Assembly (NCBI GenBank): GCA_002361535.1
Contig: DETG01000106.1
Coordinates: 51,529-63,003 of the forward strand
DNA from: Prevotella sp. UBA3294
Lineage (GTDB): Bacteria; Bacteroidota; Bacteroidia; Bacteroidales; Bacteroidaceae
Length of the DNA stretch: 11,475 nucleotides
Reading direction: 5' to 3'
In this document: piece after piece, positions 1 to 5,567 of the stretch
Numbering within the stretch: position 1 is the first letter of the stretch
Layout of the letters: each line of letters begins with the position of its first letter
Notes under the pieces: model-generated
What the model saw: the letters and a program-made list of their open reading frames with translations, nothing else
Databases searched by the model: none
Told to the model about the DNA's origin: nothing
Program-made: the position numbers and the translations under genes

Positions 1-20
1 TCGACCCCCTGCAGGCGTAC

Positions 21-49
21 AAAGGCAACCTTTCGAGGTTGCCTTTTTT
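21..49 (+). terminator. Intrinsic terminator of an upstream gene
   Basis: A perfect 10-bp stem (AAAGGCAACC at 21-30 with GGTTGCCTTT at 37-46) and a 6-base loop TTTCGA, running into a T-run at 44-49. This is the classic shape of a rho-independent terminator. It presumably ends a gene that lies before the window; nothing recognisable is coded in bases 1-20. The stem is equally stable on the other strand and its own A-run gives T's there, so it could act in both directions. Confidence 0.8.
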
Positions 50-130
50 CATACCCATATATGACTACTACGGTTCACCATTTGTTTTCAAGCATCATCA
101 TTAATAGGTATTTTTTTATGATTTCAAATC

Positions 131-168
131 GTTGCAACCCGGTTGCAACTTTTTTATTTGTACCTTTG
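131..168 (+). promoter_or_regulatory. feoAB promoter with overlapping palindrome
   Basis: A -7 element TACCTTTG lies at 161-168, matching the Bacteroidota consensus TAnnTTTG and predicting a start near 172 and a leader of about 120 nt before feoAB. No good -33 TTTG stands 19-20 bases upstream; that position is instead covered by a perfect dyad GTTGCAACC-C-GGTTGCAAC at 131-149, centred about -32. The octamer GTTGCAAC is itself palindromic and occurs twice, 11 bp apart. A site on the core promoter fits a repressor, plausibly metal- or redox-responsive given the iron transporter, but the regulator is unknown. The dyad is followed by T6 (150-155), so a weak terminator is the alternative reading. 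Confidence 0.55.
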
Positions 169-214
169 CAGTAAACATTTCGTTTATGCGAAAAAGGGGC
201 ACCCTCCGCATGGC

Positions 215-269
215 ACTCCCCTCCCATCGTAGGGGAGGGGTGGAGCGTAGCGAGGGGTGGGGTCAGTAA
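215..269. repeat. GC-rich hairpin repeat, copy A
   Basis: A short GC-rich block in an otherwise AT-rich leader. CCCCTCCC (218-225) pairs with GGGAGGGG (233-240) around the loop ATCGTAG, followed by G-rich sequence and TCAGTAA (263-269). A second copy lies at 10829-10873: both share ACTCCCC, then CC, then ATCGTAGGGG, then a G-rich stretch, then TCAGTAA. It resembles a dispersed REP-like element. Here it sits within the predicted feoAB mRNA leader, ending 24 bases before the start codon. Confidence 0.6.
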
Positions 270-293
270 CTTTAGAAGAAAATTGAGAAGACG

Positions 294-2693
294 ATGAAAT
301 TATCAGAGCTGAACACAGGAGAGAAAGGAGTCATCGTAAAGGTGGCGGGCCACGGAGGTTTCCGTAAGCGCATCATAGAGATGGGATTCATTCGGGGGAA
401 GAAGGTAGAGGTATTGCTGAATGCTCCCCTCCAAGATCCTGTTAAATATAAGATTATGGGCTACGAGGTATCGTTACGACACAGCGAAGCCCGACAGATC
501 GAGGTAGTATCCGAAAAAGAATTCTTAGAAGAGCATCCTGACCGTCAGGAAAGTTTGGAGGTGAAGGATGAGACGGATGACGTTGAGAAGAAATGGCACT
601 CGGCAGCACTTAAACGCCGCCGTACGATCAACATCGCGTTGGTGGGCAACCCCAACTGTGGCAAGACCTCCCTCTTCAACTTCGCTTCGGGAGCTCACGA
701 ACGGGTAGGCAACTATAGTGGTGTGACAGTAGATGCGAAAGAAGGAGTAGCCGAATATAAAGGGTATCGTTTCAACCTCGTTGACCTCCCCGGCACCTAT
801 TCGCTCAGTGCCTATAGTCCGGAGGAGCTGTATGTGCGCAAGCAGATTGTGGAGAAAACACCCGATATCATCATCAACGTGATCGACTCCAGTAACCTGG
901 AACGTAATCTCTATCTCACCACACAACTCATTGACATGAACCTCCAGATGGTGGGAGCACTAAACATGTTCGATGAACTGGAGTCACGAGGAGACCGTTT
1001 AGACACCAACAAGTTAGGTGAACTGCTGGGATTCCCGATGGTGCCCACGGTCTTCAAGAGTGGGCGCGGTGTTGACCAACTCTTCCAGACCATCATTCAG
1101 GTATATGAGGGGAAGTTCAAACAGCACAAGGTGCGCCACCTGCATATCAACCACGGCACATATATCGAACAAGGTATCACGGAGATCCAGAAAATCCTGA
1201 AGAAAGACGAGAATATCCGTCAGCAGTTCTCCACCCGCTACCTGGCCATCAAGCTGTTGGAGGGTGACAAAGACATCGAACGCGTGATGGAAGACATGCC
1301 CCAACATCAGGAGATGATCAAGGTGCGTGACAAAGCTGCTGCACTGATCAAGGCAGAGACGAAAGAAGACAGTGAGACAGCCATCATGAACGCGAAGTAC
1401 GGGTTTATCCATGGTGCCTTGGAAGAGGTGGGTTATCAGGAGGGGACACGGAAAGACACCTATCAGATGACCCATGCCTTAGATGCCATCATCACACACC
1501 GGTGGTTAGGATTCCCCCTGTTCTTCTTCTTCCTGTATCTGATGTTCGAGGTGACCTTTACCGTGGGGCAATACCCCATGGACTGGATCGATGCGGGTGT
1601 TGGAGCCCTCTCCGAGTGGCTCAACGGCTTATTGCCCGACGGACCTGTCAAGGCCATGATTGTGGATGGTGCCATCGCCGGTGTGGGGGCTGTAATCATC
1701 TTCCTTCCCCAGATTTTGATCCTCTATACCTTTATCTCGTTCATGGAGGATTCCGGGTATATGGCCCGTGCTGCCTTTATCATGGATAAGCTGATGCACA
1801 AGATGGGAGTTCACGGGAAGTCGTTTATCCCCCTGATCATGGGATTCGGCTGTAACGTGCCTGCCGTGATGGCCACCCGAACCATCGAGAGTCACCGTAG
1901 TAGATTGATCACCATGCTGGTGCTGCCGCTGATGAGTTGTTCTGCCCGCCTACCTATTTATATTATGATTGTGGGAACATTCTTCGCGGTGAAATACCAA
2001 AGTGCCATTATGATCTCACTTTATGTCGTAGGCATCCTCCTGGCTGTCGTCATGAGCAGGATTTTCAGCAAATGGGTGGTGAAAGGCGAGGACACCCCTT
2101 TTGTGATGGAGCTCCCACCCTACCGTTTCCCCACGGCCAAGGCCATCATGCGGCACACCTGGGAGAAAGGTAAACAGTATCTGAAGAAGATGGGAGGTAT
2201 CATCCTTGTGGCCAGCATCATCGTCTGGGCCTTGGGATACTTCCCCCATGATGAGAGTCTGCCCCGACAGGAACAGCAGGAGCAGAGCTATATCGGCAGA
2301 ATCGGTAAGGTGATCGAACCGGTATTCCGTCCGCAGGGCTTTGACTGGAAACTGGATGTGAGTCTGATTGCCGGCGTGGGTGCCAAAGAGATTGTTGCCT
2401 CCACCATGGGTGTGCTCTATGCTGATGATGAGGAAGTGGCCGATGACAGTATCGGCGACCAGAGTGAACGCTACGCCAACCTCCGTCAGAAGATGGAGGC
2501 TAACGGCATCACCCCGCTCATCGCCTTTGCATATCTGTTGTTTGTCTTGATCTACTTCCCTTGCATCGCGACGATAGCGGCCATCAAGGGAGAAACAGGC
2601 TCGTGGAAATGGGCTCTGTTCGCCGCCTGCTATACCACCGTGTTGGCATGGTGCGTATCAGCAGCAGTGTATCAAATAGGAAGAATTATTTAG
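294..2693 (+). CDS. feoB: FeoA-FeoB fusion, GTP-driven ferrous iron transporter
   Basis: Imports Fe2+ across the inner membrane. Residues 1-73 form a FeoA (SH3-like) domain, which in many bacteria is a separate protein; a charged linker (about 74-108) follows. The G domain (about 111-275) shows G1 GNPNCGKT at 118-125, the GVTVD switch at 143-147, G3 DLPG at 164-167 and G4 NMFD at 224-227. A helical GDI-like spacer (about 275-395) leads to the membrane part, with gate motifs GFGCNVPA (517-524), MSCSARLP (547-554) and PCIAT (756-760), all with the expected cysteines. The length of 799 residues fits a full FeoAB fusion with no break. The ATG is preceded by purine-rich sequence but no strong Shine-Dalgarno. 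It has its own promoter, a long leader, and no FeoC-like neighbour. The fusion arrangement is common in Bacteroidales. Confidence 0.97.
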   Translation: MKLSELNTGEKGVIVKVAGHGGFRKRIIEMGFIRGKKVEVLLNAPLQDPVKYKIMGYEVSLRHSEARQIEVVSEKEFLEEHPDRQESLEVKDETDDVEKKWHSAALKRRRTINIALVGNPNCGKTSLFNFASGAHERVGNYSGVTVDAKEGVAEYKGYRFNLVDLPGTYSLSAYSPEELYVRKQIVEKTPDIIINVIDSSNLERNLYLTTQLIDMNLQMVGALNMFDELESRGDRLDTNKLGELLGFPMVPTVFKSGRGVDQLFQTIIQVYEGKFKQHKVRHLHINHGTYIEQGITEIQKILKKDENIRQQFSTRYLAIKLLEGDKDIERVMEDMPQHQEMIKVRDKAAALIKAETKEDSETAIMNAKYGFIHGALEEVGYQEGTRKDTYQMTHALDAIITHRWLGFPLFFFFLYLMFEVTFTVGQYPMDWIDAGVGALSEWLNGLLPDGPVKAMIVDGAIAGVGAVIIFLPQILILYTFISFMEDSGYMARAAFIMDKLMHKMGVHGKSFIPLIMGFGCNVPAVMATRTIESHRSRLITMLVLPLMSCSARLPIYIMIVGTFFAVKYQSAIMISLYVVGILLAVVMSRIFSKWVVKGEDTPFVMELPPYRFPTAKAIMRHTWEKGKQYLKKMGGIILVASIIVWALGYFPHDESLPRQEQQEQSYIGRIGKVIEPVFRPQGFDWKLDVSLIAGVGAKEIVASTMGVLYADDEEVADDSIGDQSERYANLRQKMEANGITPLIAFAYLLFVLIYFPCIATIAAIKGETGSWKWALFAACYTTVLAWCVSAAVYQIGRII

Positions 2694-2780
2694 AGATGAG
2701 AGATGAGAGATGAGAGATGAGAGATGAGAGATGAGAGATGAAAGATGAGAGATATGATTTCTCATCTCTCATTTCTCATT
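2694..2780. repeat. AGATGAG heptamer tract with inverted arm
   Basis: Directly after the feoAB stop codon come eight consecutive heptamers (AGATGAG, with one AGATGAA) at 2694-2749, then complementary CTCATCT/CTCATTT sequence up to 2780. The right arm includes the stop codon and last codons of the minus-strand YkvA gene. The same heptamer family reappears at 10766-11006. The period of 7 is not a multiple of 3 and the tract is intergenic, so it is not coding. The function is unknown; the tract provides a hairpin between convergent genes. Confidence 0.85.
2743..2767. terminator. Hairpin between convergent genes feoAB and YkvA gene
   Basis: AGATGAGA (2743-2750) and TCTCATCT (2760-2767) form a perfect 8-bp inverted repeat with a 9-base loop. 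Because the upstream heptamers are redundant, several registers of longer pairing are possible. There is no strong T-run on either strand, so its role as a bidirectional terminator is inferred from position rather than sequence. Confidence 0.35.
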
Positions 2781-3164
2781 TAAATCAAAGAGTCCATCGA
2801 TCTCCGTGATCTCATCTTCATCGAACCACTTGGAAAGACGTTCGCGCGCTTTTGCCTTGACATCATCGTTCACGTCACCCCATACCTTCTGGAGGACATA
2901 GATCAAGACACCTAAGTCATCACCTAATCCGACAATAGGAATCGCATCTGGAACCACATCAAGCGGACTGATCAGATAGCCCAATGCTCCAATGATAATT
3001 GCCTTATCCTTCACCGATACCTTATCGCTTTGCAGCGTGTAATACAAGATCAGCGCGGCATAAACCAATTTCGCACCAGCGCGCTTGGCGATGCGGGAAA
3101 TCTTTTCCACAAATTCCGTCTTCGAGAATTTGTTCGAATATTGCATAAAATCAGGTAATTCCAT
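2769..3164 (-). CDS. YkvA/DUF1232 family small membrane protein
   Basis: A 131-residue protein with the YkvA/DUF1232 signature: a hydrophobic segment running through GALGYLISPLDVVPDAIP, followed by GLGDDLGVL. Members are small membrane-associated proteins without an assigned biochemical role, so no function is given. The open frame extends to a TTG at 3170, but the ATG at 3164 (protein starting MELPDF) is preferred: it lies about 30 nt from the predicted transcription start. The final residues NEK and the TGA stop are encoded by the edge of the heptamer tract shared with feoAB, so repeat changes could alter the C-terminus. It appears monocistronic, convergent with feoAB and divergent from the candidate RNA. 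Confidence 0.88.
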   Translation of the reverse strand: MELPDFMQYSNKFSKTEFVEKISRIAKRAGAKLVYAALILYYTLQSDKVSVKDKAIIIGALGYLISPLDVVPDAIPIVGLGDDLGVLIYVLQKVWGDVNDDVKAKARERLSKWFDEDEITEIDGLFDLNEK

Positions 3165-3200
3165 ATCCAATCGTTTGATGAGTAATTACAATTACGACGG

Positions 3201-3232
3201 CAAAAGTAATAAAAAGATTAAAACCCTGCAAA
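3201..3232 (-). promoter_or_regulatory. Promoter of the YkvA/DUF1232 gene
   Basis: On the minus strand, TTTG (3232-3229), a 20-base spacer, and TACTTTTG (3208-3201) match the Bacteroidota -33/-7 consensus. The predicted start is near 3194, about 30 nt before the chosen ATG. Confidence 0.65.
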
Positions 3233-3277
3233 TTAATTAGCATTTATCAAGAAAAAACCACGTTTATCTCAAAAAAG

Positions 3278-3308
3278 TTTGCTACTTCGAAAATAATTTG
3301 TATCTTTG
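3278..3308 (+). promoter_or_regulatory. Strong consensus promoter of the candidate RNA
   Basis: TTTG at 3278-3281, a spacer of exactly 19 bases, and TATCTTTG at 3301-3308 give a full match to the Bacteroidota housekeeping promoter. The predicted start is about 3311-3314, a few bases before the closing helix of the structured RNA. It is back to back with the YkvA promoter. Confidence 0.75.
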
Positions 3309-3311
3309 CAA

Positions 3312-3509
3312 TGGATTACAGGCCGTATCGGTTCGATCGGGATACTCATCAAATAACATCGAAAACCGAGAAGGCTTCTCTTGCTAATGGCGGGCCACAT
3401 AAACCGTGAAAACGGCCAAGCTGTAAAGCCGGTGGATTACAAAGGCGGAGAGCGCTCAAATCATTTCTGCTCGGAGTTTCATCACATCATCGATACGGCC
3501 TCTTTTTTT
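3312..3509 (+). ncRNA. Candidate structured RNA of about 200 nt (6S-like or ribE leader)
   Basis: The segment is non-coding. Its ends pair perfectly: GGCCGTATCG (3321-3330) with CGATACGGCC (3491-3500), followed by TCTTTTTTT (3501-3509). I see no local hairpin before the T-run, so the long-range closing helix itself would serve as terminator stem. Inside are GGTTCGAT/ATCGA-AA-ACC (from 3330 to 3367), hairpin GAGAA-GGC-TTCTC (3368-3380), hairpin CCGT-GAAA-ACGG with a GNRA loop (3404-3415), and a possible CCGAG/CTCGG helix (3366-3370 with 3470-3474); some of these are mutually exclusive. Own promoter, about 195-nt length, end-closing helix and poly-U resemble a stand-alone RNA such as 6S. Since ribE follows with no clear promoter, a cis-regulatory leader is also possible. 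It lacks the conserved FMN-riboswitch sequences I know. Confidence 0.6.
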
Positions 3510-3510
3510 G

Positions 3511-3545
3511 AATTGAGAATTGACAATTGATAATAGATTAATAAC
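3511..3545 (+). repeat. AATTGAG-type heptamer tract
   Basis: Five degenerate heptamers in register: AATTGAG, AATTGAC, AATTGAT, AATAGAT, TAATAAC. The tract fills the space between the T-run of the candidate RNA and the ribE start. It has the same 7-bp period as the AGATGAG tracts but a different sequence. No convincing -7 element is seen here; the closest, TAACTGTG at 3542-3549, has one mismatch to TAnnTTTG and is only seven bases from the ATG. Confidence 0.55.
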
Positions 3546-3556
3546 TGTGCAAAGCC

Positions 3557-4162
3557 ATGTTTTCTGGAATTATTGAGGAATTTGCAAAGGTTGTGGCCAT
3601 CAAGCACGACAAAGAGAATATTGATTTCACCCTGACATGCTCGTTTGTGGAGGAACTCACCATTGATCAGAGTGTGGCCCACAACGGTGTCTGTCTGACT
3701 GTTGTGGAGATCAAAGACGGTACCTACACGGTGACCGCCATGAAAGAGACACTGGAGCGTTCGAATCTCGGTCTCCTTCAGGTTGGTGACAAGGTGAACG
3801 TGGAACGTTCGATGTTGATGAACGGCCGCCTTGATGGTCATATCGTTCAAGGACATGTGGACATGACCGCCACTTGTATCGACATGGAGGACGCTGACGG
3901 CAGTACCTATTTCACTTTCCAGTATCCCTACGACCAGCAGATGGCAAAGCGCGGATATTTCACCGTTGACAAAGGAAGTGTCACCGTGAATGGTGTTTCG
4001 CTGACTGTATGCAATCCTACGGAAGATACGTTCCAGGTGGCCATCATCCCCTACACGTTTGAACATACGAATTTCTGCGATATCCATGTTGGAACAAAAG
4101 TCAACCTGGAATTTGACATCTTGGGGAAATATATCGCCCGTCTCCAATCACTAAGCCGTTGA
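3557..4162 (+). CDS. ribE: Riboflavin synthase alpha chain
   Basis: Catalyses the last step of riboflavin synthesis, dismutation of two 6,7-dimethyl-8-ribityllumazine molecules. The protein has 201 residues, the usual length, and consists of two lumazine-binding repeats. Repeat 1 starts with the hallmark MFSGIIEE and contains SVAHNGVCLTV; repeat 2 starts near GHIVQGHVD and contains GSVTVNGVSLTV. The ATG at the MFSG start is secure. No other riboflavin gene is present, so it is unlinked from ribD, ribBA and ribH. It lies 47 bases after the T-run of the candidate RNA with no clear promoter of its own, which suggests either read-through from the RNA promoter or a promoter I cannot recognise. The 22-bp repeat array lies downstream. 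Confidence 0.96.
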   Translation: MFSGIIEEFAKVVAIKHDKENIDFTLTCSFVEELTIDQSVAHNGVCLTVVEIKDGTYTVTAMKETLERSNLGLLQVGDKVNVERSMLMNGRLDGHIVQGHVDMTATCIDMEDADGSTYFTFQYPYDQQMAKRGYFTVDKGSVTVNGVSLTVCNPTEDTFQVAIIPYTFEHTNFCDIHVGTKVNLEFDILGKYIARLQSLSR

Positions 4163-4178
4163 TTCAAGCCTCGCTTAC

Positions 4179-4354
4179 GTTTCACTTGAGCATACCATTT
4201 GCACCAGTTGAGCTGATTTTACGCATCAGTTGAGCTGGTCTTTTGCATCATTAGTGCAACCTATCTGCACACTTTGTGCAAGCCATCCGCACACTTTGTG
4301 CAAGCCATCTGCACACTTTGTGCAAGCCCTTTGCACCAATGGTACATCCGTCAT
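4179..4354. repeat. Array of degenerate 22-bp tandem repeats
   Basis: Units start at 4201, 4223, 4245, 4267, 4289, 4311 and 4333, with a further diverged one at 4179; every start is exactly 22 bases from the next. Units 4-6 are nearly identical and begin GCACACTTTGTGC followed by AAGCC. Units 1 and 2 begin GCACCAGTTGAGC and GCATCAGTTGAGC; the 4179 unit keeps TTGAGC in the same phase. Inside the central units GCACA and TGTGC form a perfect dyad around CTT, and the last unit has ACCA-A-TGGT instead, so symmetry persists although bases change. No spacers, no open frame, no poly-T. Function unknown; candidates are a repeat family of Bacteroidales, protein-binding array or transcript end structure. 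Confidence 0.8.
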
Positions 4355-4413
4355 TAAATACAGAAACTGCTAAAACTTACATCATTAAAATATTATTATA
4401 GACAAAATAGAGG

Positions 4414-4427
4414 TTTGTATCTACAAA
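4414..4427. promoter_or_regulatory. Dyad upstream of the kinase promoter
   Basis: TTTGTA-TC-TACAAA is a perfect 6-2-6 dyad, centred about 66 bases before the predicted start of the kinase-regulator transcript. The position fits an activator site. It does not look like the direct repeats usually bound by LytTR domains, so I do not assign a regulator. In this AT-rich stretch a chance dyad is possible. Confidence 0.3.
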
Positions 4428-4450
4428 TAACAAATAATTATCTAAATCGT

Positions 4451-4481
4451 TTTAGTAATTCCTCCTTTTTTTTTACCTTTG
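4451..4481 (+). promoter_or_regulatory. Promoter of the kinase-regulator operon
   Basis: TACCTTTG at 4474-4481 matches the -7 consensus; TTTA at 4451-4454 is a near match to -33 TTTG with a 19-base spacer. The predicted start is near 4486. This places the GTG at 4494 only some 8 bases into the mRNA, which supports the downstream ATG at 4527 as the real start of the kinase. Confidence 0.6.
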
Positions 4482-4526
4482 TATCGTTAAAACGTGTCAA
4501 TTCGACAGAATCTACGGTCAAAAGGT

Positions 4527-5567
4527 ATGAATTTGAATCAAAAACTGTTTTACTTTGTCCATTTTATATGCTGGGTACTGGTTTTCATGCCCGCCGTGAT
4601 TCTTATTCCAAAAGACCAACACGACCCCTACCACATCCTTTTGAATCTGGCGTTGCCCATCAACATGTGCATCGTGTTCTATATCAACTATTTGTGGATT
4701 GTTCCCAAGCTGGCCTTGAAGAAACGATACAGGTTATTCTTCTTTGTGAACACCGTCCTGGTGATTTTCTTCGCATTGCTCACCCACCACGCATGGCTGC
4801 AGCTGCATCCCACTGGCACATCGGGAACACTGCTCAAGACACTCACTTTCTTCGTTGCCCGAAAGATGCTATTGCTTACCGTGCCCATCGTACTCGCTAC
4901 CTTAATACAGCAGTCGCTCCATTGGTATCAGATTGAAGAGAAACAGAAGGAAAGTGAGATGCAGCGGAAGGAGTTGGAACTGAAGAATCTTCAGTCACAG
5001 TTCAACCCCCATTTCCTGCTCAACACACTGAATAACATCTATGCACTGATATCCTTCGACCAAAAGAAAGCACAAAAAGCCGTCATCTCACTCAGTGAGC
5101 TGATGCGCCAGATGCTATACGGCAACGAACAGACAGACATCAACCTGCAGGACGAAATCCAATTCATTGACAACTATATCAACCTGATGCGGCTAAGACT
5201 GCCGCAGACAGTAGAAATTGATGTACGGTACGACATCCCCGAGCCTTGTCGTATCAGGATCGCGCCCCTCATCTTCATCTCGTTGGTGGAGAATGCATTC
5301 AAACATGGGGTTAGCCTCTCAGAGCCTTGCTTCATCAGTATTCACCTCAGTGCTGACGATCATCAAATCTGTTTTGAAAGTTCGAACAGTAATTTCCCCA
5401 AGTCAAAGAAAGACAGCAGCGGGCATGGTATCGGACTGGATCAGGTGCAGCGCCGACTGGATATCTTGTACCCGGAGAATTACAAGTGGGAAAAAGGCAT
5501 TTTAAAAGATAACAATACCTACATTTCTAAAATAACCATTTATGATACTAAGTTGTGCCATCATTGA
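4527..5567 (+). CDS. LytS/YehU-type sensor histidine kinase
   Basis: Membrane sensor kinase that should phosphorylate the LytTR regulator encoded next. With the ATG start it has 346 residues. Hydrophobic segments at about 8-27, 37-58, 69-87 and 104-128 suggest four membrane helices with very short loops and no separate extracellular sensor domain. A charged helix (135-155) leads to the His_kinase (PF06580) domain: phospho-acceptor His162 in SQFNPHFLLNTLNN, then the ATP-binding part with N box LVENAFKHG (253-261) and G box GHGIGL (299-304). The frame stays open back to a GTG at 4494, but that lies almost at the predicted transcription start. The gene overlaps the regulator by 26 bases, implying coupled translation. 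The signal sensed is not evident from sequence. Confidence 0.93.
   Translation: MNLNQKLFYFVHFICWVLVFMPAVILIPKDQHDPYHILLNLALPINMCIVFYINYLWIVPKLALKKRYRLFFFVNTVLVIFFALLTHHAWLQLHPTGTSGTLLKTLTFFVARKMLLLTVPIVLATLIQQSLHWYQIEEKQKESEMQRKELELKNLQSQFNPHFLLNTLNNIYALISFDQKKAQKAVISLSELMRQMLYGNEQTDINLQDEIQFIDNYINLMRLRLPQTVEIDVRYDIPEPCRIRIAPLIFISLVENAFKHGVSLSEPCFISIHLSADDHQICFESSNSNFPKSKKDSSGHGIGLDQVQRRLDILYPENYKWEKGILKDNNTYISKITIYDTKLCHH

Noticed and set aside
3165..3170. TTG at 3170 as start of the YkvA-family protein
   Set aside because: An ATG two codons downstream fits as well and is the more common start codon.
3312..3509. FMN or cobalamin riboswitch upstream of ribE
   Set aside because: Position suggested FMN, but the conserved FMN core (AGGGTGAAATTCCC-like and ACCGGCGGT-like blocks) and the cobalamin-box sequences are not found.
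3482..4147. A 221-codon open frame on the minus strand opposite ribE
   Set aside because: It lies entirely antisense to a certain riboflavin synthase and the candidate RNA end, and its translation has no recognisable motif; it is a frame shadow.
4201..4354. CRISPR array
   Set aside because: The 22-bp units are directly contiguous with no unique spacers, and no cas gene is present.
4494..4526. GTG at 4494 as start of the histidine kinase
   Set aside because: It falls only a few bases after the predicted transcription start, and the added residues are not typical of the family; the ATG at 4527 fits better.
4415..4936. A 173-codon plus-strand frame overlapping the kinase start
   Set aside because: It runs out of frame with the kinase membrane segments, begins upstream of the predicted transcript start, and its protein is rich in His/Pro/Arg without domain features.
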